The translations under genes and the position numbers were made by a program. A stretch of 14,748 nt of DNA from Pseudomonadota bacterium (GTDB lineage: Bacteria; Pseudomonadota; Gammaproteobacteria; Pseudomonadales; UBA5518): positions 1-14,748 of the forward strand of contig CAUJIL010000153.1 of assembly GCA_963204845.1 (NCBI GenBank), written 5' to 3'. Below, one piece after another: positions 1 to 6,359 of this stretch (within the stretch, counting starts at the first letter, position 1; each line of letters begins with the position of its first letter). A model generated the notes under the pieces. That model had not been told where the DNA came from, made no database searches, and worked only from the letters and a program-made list of their open reading frames with translations.

Positions 1-344
1 TAGACGAGCCGCGGGTTGAGCGCGGCGAGCGTCGCGTGGTCGATGCCGAGCCGGGTGGTGACGCCGGGCGCAAAGCTCTCGATCAGGACGTCGGCGTGGC
101 GCGCCAGCACCAGGAAGGTCTCGCGGTCCGCGGTGTCGCGCAGATCGAGCACGCAGCTGCGCTTGCCGCGCTGCCACGCCCGATAGCCGAGCTGCACACG
201 CAACGGATCGCCTCCCGGTGGCTCGATCTTCGTGACCTCGGCGCCGTGGTCGCCGAGCAGCATCGCGGTCATCGGGCCGGCGATGCCCCACGAGAGGTCG
301 AGCACCCGGATACCGTCGAGCACGCCGCGCACCGGCACGCTCAC
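1..344 (-). CDS. CaiB/BaiF family (family III) CoA-transferase, N-terminal part
   Basis: Only the first ~114 residues are in the window; the gene runs off the left edge. The translation contains the family III CoA-transferase N-terminal signature: LDGIRVLDLSWGIAGPMT, then LLGDHGAEVTKIEPPGGDP and later ADVLIESFAPG. These enzymes move CoA between an acyl-CoA donor and a carboxylic acid in the cytoplasm, often activating acids for beta-oxidation. The catalytic Asp of the family lies further downstream and is not visible, so activity and substrate cannot be judged. The start is a GTG at 344-342 whose bases overlap the TGA stop of the upstream esterase (GTGA), which suggests translational coupling and a two-gene operon. 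Family assignment is firm; substrate is unknown. Confidence 0.9.
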   Translation of the reverse strand, partial: MSVPVRGVLDGIRVLDLSWGIAGPMTAMLLGDHGAEVTKIEPPGGDPLRVQLGYRAWQRGKRSCVLDLRDTADRETFLVLARHADVLIESFAPGVTTRLGIDHATLAALNPRLV

Positions 345-1237
345 ACGCGTCCCTCGATGTGTTCGTCGCAGAAACGGCGAATCGCGGCCCATGCCGCCTG
401 CGCCTCATCCACGCCGCTGTTCACCAGGCCGTGCCACCCGTGGATCATGTCGGGCCAGGTCTCCAGCGTCACCGCCACGCCGGCACGCGCGGCTGCCAGC
501 GCGACTTTCAGCACGCCCTCGCGCACGGTATCGAACTGCGCCATCTGCAGGTACAGCGGCGGCAAGCCGTGGAGCGTGGCGTACGCGGGCGAGACCCGCG
601 GATCGTCCAGCGGCAGGCGGCCCGCCACGTAATCGCGCCCGCGGTTGCGCACCCATTCCGGCGTCAGGAACGGATCGCGTTCGCCGAACGTCGGGCCGGC
701 CACCGCCAGATCGAACCAGCCGGTCAGCGAGACGAACGCCGCCGGCATCGGCAACCCCTCGTCGCGCGCACGCACCAGCATCGCCAGGCCCAGGCTGCCG
801 CCACAGGACTCCCCCATGACCACGATCCGGCCGGGCGCCACCCCGCTTTGCAGCAGCCCGCGCCAGGCAGCGAAACAATCGTCGTGGGCGGCGGGCCACG
901 GATGCTCGGGTGCGAGCCGGTAGTCGGGCATCACGACCTGGCAGCCGGTCCGGGCCGCGATCATTTCGCCGTAGAAGTGGTAATGATCGAGCGGGCACGA
1001 GACGAAGGCGCCGCCGTGACAATGAAACGCCACCGGCGCGCCGGCCTGGCCGGGCAGCCGGTACACACCGCATCCTACGCCACCGAACTCGCGCCGCTCG
1101 ATGAGCAGCTCCGCGCTGACCGGCTGGCTGTGGAACGGCGCCATGGTGGCGCGCACCTGGCGGTAATCCGCGGCCGGGTCGGCGAAATCCGCGGGCACCG
1201 CGTCGATGATCCGTTGCAACAGCGCACTGCGTGTCAT
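341..1237 (-). CDS. Alpha/beta hydrolase fold-3 (HSL-family) esterase
   Basis: A 298-residue cytoplasmic carboxylesterase-type hydrolase of the hormone-sensitive-lipase family. It has the oxyanion-hole motif HGG (residues 74-76, in FHCHGGAFV), the family block DYRLAPEHPWPAA, the nucleophile elbow GESCG with Ser144, a likely catalytic Asp236 in FDTVREG and His266 in MIHGWHG. The triad is complete and the length is normal. I chose ATG 1237 because GGGGA lies about 8 bases upstream; an in-frame GTG at 1282 would add 15 residues (MAHSPTTASIAGDLA) with no clear ribosome site. Its stop overlaps the GTG start of the CoA-transferase, so the pair may release an acid from an ester and then activate it as a CoA thioester; that link is inference. 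It is divergent from the sulfotransferase across ~125 bases. Confidence 0.92.
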   Translation of the reverse strand: MTRSALLQRIIDAVPADFADPAADYRQVRATMAPFHSQPVSAELLIERREFGGVGCGVYRLPGQAGAPVAFHCHGGAFVSCPLDHYHFYGEMIAARTGCQVVMPDYRLAPEHPWPAAHDDCFAAWRGLLQSGVAPGRIVVMGESCGGSLGLAMLVRARDEGLPMPAAFVSLTGWFDLAVAGPTFGERDPFLTPEWVRNRGRDYVAGRLPLDDPRVSPAYATLHGLPPLYLQMAQFDTVREGVLKVALAAARAGVAVTLETWPDMIHGWHGLVNSGVDEAQAAWAAIRRFCDEHIEGRV

Positions 1238-1363
1238 GGCGAGGTCCCCGGCGATGGATGCAGTCGTCGGGGAGTGTGCCACAGCAGCGACGGCGGATCA
1301 GCGGCTGTGCTACGGTTTGCCCATCCCGATGATCGCGCGCCGCGGCGCGCCGAGGCAGCGACC
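1238..1363. promoter_or_regulatory. Divergent intergenic region between esterase and sulfotransferase
   Basis: These ~125 bases separate two divergent operons and should hold both promoters. I see no convincing -35/-10 pair on either strand. A six-base inverted repeat, CACAGC at 1280-1285 and GCTGTG at 1304-1309, is the only dyad noted. GAGG at 1352-1355 is the ribosome site for the sulfotransferase ATG at 1364 (8-base spacing). Confidence 0.35.
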
Positions 1364-2611
1364 ATGCAGCAGACCATCCGCATCGACGACCTCGCCACGC
1401 CCCGCTTCAGCCCCGAGGCGCAGGCGATCATCGACGCCGTTGGCGCGACCCCGGTGGTGCTCGACAGCGAGGCGGTGCTCGCGGCGGCGCGCGCGCAGAC
1501 CGGGCTCGAGGACTTCGGCAGCGACGACTTCCGCGCCCGCCTCGACCTGATCGTGGACTGCATGCGCGAGGACCGCGACCTCAGCGCCTTCGGGCGCGTG
1601 ACGAACGTCGGCATGCTGCTGCGCTTCGCGGTCAACCGGCTGCGCATCGAGGACATCCTGCGCCGCCACCCCGAGATCCTCGCGCTGCGGATCGAACGCC
1701 CGCTGATCGTCGCGGGCCTCGCGCGCAGCGGCACCACGCACCTGCTGAACCTGCTCGCCTGCGACACCGGGCTGCGTTCGCTGCCGTACTGGGAAGCCGT
1801 GGAGCCGGTGCCGGTGCCGGGCGAGGCACCCGGCCCCGACGGCACCGATCCGCGCCTGCTGCGCTGCCGCCAGGCGCTGCAGGTGCAGGACCTGCTGATG
1901 CCGAAGTTCCGGCTGATGTTCAACCTGCAGGCCGAGCGCACGCACGAGGAGATCGACCTGCTGGCGCTCGACTTCTCGACCATGTTCATCGAGAACCTCG
2001 GCATCTTCCCACGCTGGCGCGATCACTACCTCGCGCACGACCAGACGCCGCACTATGCGTACCTGAAGAAGGTGCTGAAGGTGCTGCAGTGGCTGCGACC
2101 GGGCGAGCGCTGGCTGCTGAAGACGCCGCAGCACCTCGAGCAGTTCGGCCCGCTGATGCGGGTGTTCCCGGACGCGACCGTGGTGCTGACGCACCGCGAT
2201 CCGGTGGCGACGATCGCCTCGATGGCCACGATGGCCGTCTACAGCGCGCGCATGAGCCGCGACCCGGTGCGTCCGGAGGTGATCGGCACGTACTGGGCCG
2301 ATCGCATCGAGCGCATGCTGCGGGCCTGCGTGCGCGACCGCGCTCTGCTGCCGGCGGCGCAATCGATCGATGTGCGCTTCCACGAGTTCAATGGCGACGA
2401 CGTCGGCCACGTGCGACGGATCTACGCTCTGGCCGGGCGCGAGCTGCCCGCGGCGACGCAAGCCGCGATGCAGCGCTTCACCGCGGACAACGCGCGCGGC
2501 CGGGAAGGCAAGCTGGTCTACGAGCTGGCGGATTTCGGCCTGGACGCGCAGGAACTGCGCGAGCGGACGCGCTTCTACAGCGATCGCTTCGGGACCCGGA
2601 CCGAGCTCTGA
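1364..2611 (+). CDS. PAPS-dependent sulfotransferase family protein
   Basis: A 415-residue protein of the broad sulfotransferase family (PF13469-like), expected to move a sulfuryl group from PAPS to an alcohol or phenol. The 5'-phosphosulfate loop is GLARSGTTHL at residues 118-127, preceded by the strand RPLIVA. The 3'-phosphate site is VVLTHRDPVATIAS at about 273-286. KTPQHLE (253-259) and DVRFHEF (336-342) are the usual conserved blocks, and GREGKLVY (379-386) resembles the C-terminal G-x-x-G loop. There is no signal peptide or membrane segment. An ATG at 1364 with GAGG 8 bases upstream marks the start; the open frame continues 5' as far as 359, but that part is antisense to the esterase. 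A DUF1214 gene follows after 32 bases in the same direction, so the two are probably co-transcribed. The acceptor is unknown; a sulfatase-like reverse role is not indicated. Confidence 0.9.
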   Translation: MQQTIRIDDLATPRFSPEAQAIIDAVGATPVVLDSEAVLAAARAQTGLEDFGSDDFRARLDLIVDCMREDRDLSAFGRVTNVGMLLRFAVNRLRIEDILRRHPEILALRIERPLIVAGLARSGTTHLLNLLACDTGLRSLPYWEAVEPVPVPGEAPGPDGTDPRLLRCRQALQVQDLLMPKFRLMFNLQAERTHEEIDLLALDFSTMFIENLGIFPRWRDHYLAHDQTPHYAYLKKVLKVLQWLRPGERWLLKTPQHLEQFGPLMRVFPDATVVLTHRDPVATIASMATMAVYSARMSRDPVRPEVIGTYWADRIERMLRACVRDRALLPAAQSIDVRFHEFNGDDVGHVRRIYALAGRELPAATQAAMQRFTADNARGREGKLVYELADFGLDAQELRERTRFYSDRFGTRTEL

Positions 2612-2643
2612 CGGACACCATTCATTCGACAGCGGAGAACGCC

Positions 2644-3762
2644 ATGGCCATCCAGACCCAATCCCGCGCGGCACTGCGCGAACTCATCGACCTGCTCGAG
2701 GACATCGACGCGCGCTGGGCCGGGCCGGACTGGAACCTGCACTCGCCGGAGGACGTCGTCGATGCCCACCGGGCGCTGATGCACATGCTGGAGGGCGGCT
2801 TGGTGGGGATGTTCGAAAGCGATCCCGCGCACCCCGAGTTCCGTCGCATCGTGACGCCGTCGCGCAAGTTCACCGGCGACAATACCGATGCGATCTACTT
2901 CGACGCCCCGGTGAGCGCGGACCACACCTACACGGTGCGCGGCAACATGGACGGCGCGGTCTACGTCTCGATCACGCTCGAGAAAGGCACCGCCGACGGC
3001 AGCCTCGGCACCCAGACCGCCGGCATCATCAACGACACCCAGTTCGATGTCGGGCCCGACGGCGCGTTCGAGGTCCGTCTGGGCGGCACAGCGGCGGCGC
3101 GCAACTGGCTCGCGCTGCCCGAGGGCACCTCACGGATCACCACGCGCCACTACTACGAGGAGGAGCGCAGCGCGTCGGCGGACCCCGCGCGTCATCCGTT
3201 CCTGAGCATCCGCTGCACCAGCGTCACCACGCCGCCGCCACCGCCCGACGATGCCAGCGTCGCCGCCGGCATCCGCCGCGCGGCGCAGTTCGTGCGCTCG
3301 CGCACGCTCGGCATGCCGCCCATGGCGCAGCAGACGCCGCCTGCGTTCCTGTCGCTGGTACCAAACGAGTTCCCGGCCCCGGTGCCACCCGGGCAGATGG
3401 GACTGGCGGCGTTCGACGCCGCCTATTCGATGGCGCCGTGGTTCCTCGGCCCCGACCAGGCGCTGGTGGTGCGCGGACGCTGGGGCAGGTGCCGGTTCGC
3501 GAACGTGTGCCTGTGGAACCGCTTCCAGCAGACGCTGGACTACGCCAACCGGAGTGTGTCGCTGAACCGCCGCCAGACCGTACTGGAACCCGACGGCTCG
3601 TTCCGCATCGTGATCGCGCACCGCGATCCCGGCGTGCCCAACTGGCTCGACACCGAAGGGCGCGCGCTGGGGCTGGTGTTCTGGCGCTACTTCCTGCCGG
3701 AGGGCGAACTCGGGACGCCACGCGCCGAGGTGGTGCCGTTCGCGTCGATCGCGCGCCGCTGA
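2644..3762 (+). CDS. DUF1214 domain protein (paralogue 1)
   Basis: A 372-residue protein with no signal peptide. The N-terminal half carries TGDNTDAIYFDAPVSADHTY followed by VRGNMDG (about 77-104), and the C-terminal half carries HRDPGVPNWLDTEG (326-339), both characteristic of DUF1214-type proteins. The same blocks occur in the protein encoded at 9485-10741 (DNPDTVY...YVIRG and MRDPGVHNWLDP), so the two are diverged paralogues. A proline run near residues 197-201 probably links two domains. The function of the family is not established; genes of this kind are common in catabolic clusters. GGAGAA at 2634-2639 supports the ATG at 2644. It follows the sulfotransferase by 32 bases. Its last 76 bases are also covered, antisense, by the end of the acyltransferase gene. 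Confidence 0.85.
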   Translation: MAIQTQSRAALRELIDLLEDIDARWAGPDWNLHSPEDVVDAHRALMHMLEGGLVGMFESDPAHPEFRRIVTPSRKFTGDNTDAIYFDAPVSADHTYTVRGNMDGAVYVSITLEKGTADGSLGTQTAGIINDTQFDVGPDGAFEVRLGGTAAARNWLALPEGTSRITTRHYYEEERSASADPARHPFLSIRCTSVTTPPPPPDDASVAAGIRRAAQFVRSRTLGMPPMAQQTPPAFLSLVPNEFPAPVPPGQMGLAAFDAAYSMAPWFLGPDQALVVRGRWGRCRFANVCLWNRFQQTLDYANRSVSLNRRQTVLEPDGSFRIVIAHRDPGVPNWLDTEGRALGLVFWRYFLPEGELGTPRAEVVPFASIARR

Positions 3763-5231
3763 GGCCTGGCGCTACGGCGCCCGGGTTTCGGTGCGCGCGC
3801 CTTCCGACCGCTACGCGCGCCTTTCCCGGCGCCGCCGACCGGCGCGGCCGTTCCCTCGAGTTGCGCCAGTTCGTCCTCGAGATAGTCGAGCAGCCTCTGC
3901 ATGTGCGGAACGGTCTTGCGGCAGGCGATCAATCCGAAATCGACGGCATCACGCCGGCTGACCACGGTGATGTTCAGGGCGCTGCCATCGATGATCAGCG
4001 ACAGCGGATACAGGCCGCCGAGCTTCAGGCCCTGCCAGTACATCTCCTGACGCGGACCGGGCACGTGCGAGATGACCACGTTGCCGAGGGTCTTGTGCGG
4101 GTTGCGTCGCAGCACGCTGTTCAGCGCGCCGGGCATCATCATGGTGGCGGCGTAGGCCGTCAGCTGGCCGGGAGACAGCTTCTGCATGCGCTCCTTGTTG
4201 TAGTCCATGCACTCCTTGATCGCGACGAGGCGCTCGCTCGGGACGTCGAGGTTGGTCGCCAGATGCGTCAGCGTGAACGCGATCTCGTTGCCGGCGGCGT
4301 GACTGCCCCGACGCCGCACCGATACCGGCACACAGGCGACCAGCGGAGCCTCCGGCAGCGTGTCGACCTCCGCGAGATAGCGACGCAAGGCACCGCCGCA
4401 CATGGCGAGGATGACGTCGTTGCTGGTCGCCCCGTGCGCTTTGGCGACCGCCTTGATGCGCGACATCGAGTAGGACTGCGCCGCAAACCGCCGCGTACCG
4501 GTGACCTGGTCATTGAACAGGCAGCGAGGCGCCTGACCGCCCATCACCAGTTTCGGGTTGCCGGCGCGGTAATCGTCGATGCTGCGCCGCAGTTCGCGCA
4601 GCACGGGCATGACCGACTTCAGTCCCTCGCGGGACAGTGAGCGCACCGCCGTGATGCCGCCGGTCGCCGGCGTCGGCACGGGCAGCGCTTGCGCGGTGTC
4701 GGACTTCATCGTCTCGACTTCCCAGAACGGCGGCAGGCGCAGCGACTCCTCGACGCTGGTCGCCATGCATTTGACCAGCAGGCGGATGCCGGCCACGCCG
4801 TCGACCACGGCGTGGTGGATCTTCACGTAAACCGCAATGCGGCCGTCCTCGAGACCTTCGATGAGGTAGACGCGCCACAAGGGGTACGCCCGGTCGAGGT
4901 GGCCTCCGTGGAGACGGGAAACCATGGCGAGCAGTTCACGGATCCTGCCCGGCGCCGGCAACGCCAGGTGAACGAAATGGTGCGCCAGGTCGAAATCACT
5001 GTCTTCGCGCCAGTAGTGCAGGCCATTGCGGCGAACCAGCCGCCAGTTGAAGGGCGGCGCCGCCCGGGTGGACTGGCGCAACTTCTCCGCGAGCTGCGCC
5101 GCGAATTCCCCGCGCGCACCGGCAGGGGGCTCGAACAGCATGAGCACTCCCACGTGCAACGGCTGCCTGCGGCTTTCCAGCCGCAGGAAGGTGTCATCGA
5201 TCATGCCGAGCTTTTTCATGCTTGCGGCCAT
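3687..5231 (-). CDS. WS/DGAT-type acyltransferase (wax ester synthase / diacylglycerol acyltransferase)
   Basis: A 514-residue member of the bifunctional wax-ester synthase/DGAT family, which joins acyl-CoA to a fatty alcohol or diacylglycerol at the membrane surface for lipid storage. The catalytic motif HHAVVDG is at residues 139-145, PLWR at 117-120, and the C-terminal domain has NVVISHVPGP followed by the LYPLSLIIDG block. The N-terminus MIDDTFLRLES...PLHVGVL is typical. I chose ATG 5231, 5 bases after the amidohydrolase stop; ATG 5219 (MKKLGM, 510 residues) is equally possible because neither has a strong ribosome site. The last ~50 residues form an unusual Lys/Arg/Pro/Ser-rich tail with no family counterpart I recognise, and the last 25 codons overlap the convergent DUF1214 gene. 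The storage role is family knowledge; the substrate here is unknown. Confidence 0.9.
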   Translation of the reverse strand: MAASMKKLGMIDDTFLRLESRRQPLHVGVLMLFEPPAGARGEFAAQLAEKLRQSTRAAPPFNWRLVRRNGLHYWREDSDFDLAHHFVHLALPAPGRIRELLAMVSRLHGGHLDRAYPLWRVYLIEGLEDGRIAVYVKIHHAVVDGVAGIRLLVKCMATSVEESLRLPPFWEVETMKSDTAQALPVPTPATGGITAVRSLSREGLKSVMPVLRELRRSIDDYRAGNPKLVMGGQAPRCLFNDQVTGTRRFAAQSYSMSRIKAVAKAHGATSNDVILAMCGGALRRYLAEVDTLPEAPLVACVPVSVRRRGSHAAGNEIAFTLTHLATNLDVPSERLVAIKECMDYNKERMQKLSPGQLTAYAATMMMPGALNSVLRRNPHKTLGNVVISHVPGPRQEMYWQGLKLGGLYPLSLIIDGSALNITVVSRRDAVDFGLIACRKTVPHMQRLLDYLEDELAQLEGTAAPVGGAGKGARSGRKARAPKPGRRSARPQRRAIDANGTTSARGVPSSPSGRK

Positions 5232-5236
5232 GCCGA

Positions 5237-6217
5237 TCAGCCCGGACGCTTCGCCCGCTTGGTCGGCTCGATCCCGAGCAGCTTCGCCATGTTCAGGCCG
5301 AAGATCTTCGCGCGGTCCTCGTCGGTGATGTAGGCCCACCCCCAGCCGCGGTGCCCTTCCTCGTCGATCTGGAAGGTGTGGAAGGGATCCACGCAGTCCT
5401 TCATGCCGGAGCCGTTGGTGTCGCTGCCCCAGACGATCTTGTCGACCGTCGCGTACAGCATCGCTTCGCCGATCAGTTCCTGGAACAGCTTGGGCCGCCA
5501 GCTCGCCGCGTGGTTGAGGAAGCTCACGCTGATGTAGAGGTTCGGGAACGTGGCCGCCAGCAGATTCAGCTCGCGATGGTGCGGCCAGCCGAAATGGAAG
5601 GCCACGATGCGCAGGTCGTAGAAGTCGTACAGGACGTCCTCGAGCAACGCCGGGTGGCAGTACTTGCTGCGGCCACCGTAGATATAGCCCGTCCCGGTAT
5701 GCACCTGCATCACCAGACCGAGCTCCTGCGCCTTGGCGTAGAAAGGCCACAAGCGCTTGTCGTTGATGTAGGTGTCTTCGGGAGAATAGAACTTGAAGAC
5801 CTTGACGCCGAATTCCTTGACCATGAATTCCATTTCACGGATGGCTTCGTCGACGCCGCGCTGGATGATCGGGCCGAAGTTCGGACACATGATGAAACGG
5901 TCGGGATACTGCTGCACCCCGGTCAGCATCCACGCGTTGGTCGAGATCGGCGTCGTGCCGCCGCTGCAGAACAGGAACGCCTCCGGGATGACGCAGGCCA
6001 TGTCCGTGCCCGAGGCATCCATGTTCGTGATCATCTTCTCGAACGGACCCATGCCGTCGTTCTCCATCGACGGGAACTCCTCGACCAGCGGCCGGATGCA
6101 GCCCTTCAGCGAGTGCATGAAGCGTTGCGTGCCCTGGTAAGGCGCCAGCTGATGCCACATGGCACCGTCGATCGGATGCGTCTCGGTATCGATGATGAAA
6201 TAGTCCTTCTTCGTCAT
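5237..6217 (-). CDS. Amidohydrolase family 2 (PF04909-like) metal-dependent hydrolase or decarboxylase
   Basis: A 326-residue TIM-barrel protein of the amidohydrolase-related group that includes ACMSD and gamma-resorcylate decarboxylase. Likely metal ligands are Glu12 and His14 in DTETHP, His173 in VMQVHTG, a histidine in HFGWPHH (208-214) and Asp266 in VWGSD. The E-x-H rather than H-x-H N-terminal motif resembles the decarboxylase-type members. Family enzymes hydrolyse C-N or C-O bonds, hydrate, or decarboxylate ring-derived acids, so a role in degradation is likely but the reaction cannot be chosen. There is no signal peptide. The start at 6217 has AGGAG 8 bases upstream. It is the first gene of a two-gene unit with the acyltransferase 5 bases downstream, and it diverges from the molybdopterin oxidoreductase gene. 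Confidence 0.88.
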   Translation of the reverse strand: MTKKDYFIIDTETHPIDGAMWHQLAPYQGTQRFMHSLKGCIRPLVEEFPSMENDGMGPFEKMITNMDASGTDMACVIPEAFLFCSGGTTPISTNAWMLTGVQQYPDRFIMCPNFGPIIQRGVDEAIREMEFMVKEFGVKVFKFYSPEDTYINDKRLWPFYAKAQELGLVMQVHTGTGYIYGGRSKYCHPALLEDVLYDFYDLRIVAFHFGWPHHRELNLLAATFPNLYISVSFLNHAASWRPKLFQELIGEAMLYATVDKIVWGSDTNGSGMKDCVDPFHTFQIDEEGHRGWGWAYITDEDRAKIFGLNMAKLLGIEPTKRAKRPG

Positions 6218-6359
6218 GCGCGCGGCTCCTGTGGTTGGTCGGCCGACATTAGCACAGCGGGTGCGGTGTGCAAACGAACCGGCATGCGGCGCAACTCCCG
6301 CCCGCTGAAGCCTTGTTTATACTGGCCGCGAGCGCCTGCCCTGCGGCGCCTGGAGCCCG
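6218..6359. promoter_or_regulatory. Divergent promoter region between amidohydrolase and molybdoenzyme
   Basis: This 142-base gap must serve both divergent units. On the plus strand TATACT at 6318-6323 is a good -10-like hexamer, about 37 bases before the ATG, but no clear -35 element lies at 16-18 bases. An inverted repeat, GCACA (6252-6256) and TGTGC (6267-6271) with a 10-base spacer, lies 35-54 bases before the amidohydrolase start and could be an operator. Both assignments are by eye only. Confidence 0.35.

Noticed and set aside
1238..1282. GTG 1282 as the esterase start
   Set aside because: No ribosome site precedes it, whereas ATG 1237 has GGGGA at suitable spacing; the extra 15 residues are not typical of the family.
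359..1363. N-terminal extension of the sulfotransferase frame
   Set aside because: The frame is open but lies antisense to the esterase, whose catalytic motifs are intact; the ribosome site and family N-terminus are at 1364.
1310..2674. A 454-codon minus-strand frame opposite the sulfotransferase
   Set aside because: His/Arg/Gln/Val-rich antisense shadow; the sulfotransferase on the other strand has all PAPS motifs.
2370..4640. A 756-codon plus-strand open frame across the DUF1214 gene and the acyltransferase
   Set aside because: Out of frame with the real DUF1214 gene and antisense to the acyltransferase; composition is Arg/Ala/Gly-rich shadow sequence.
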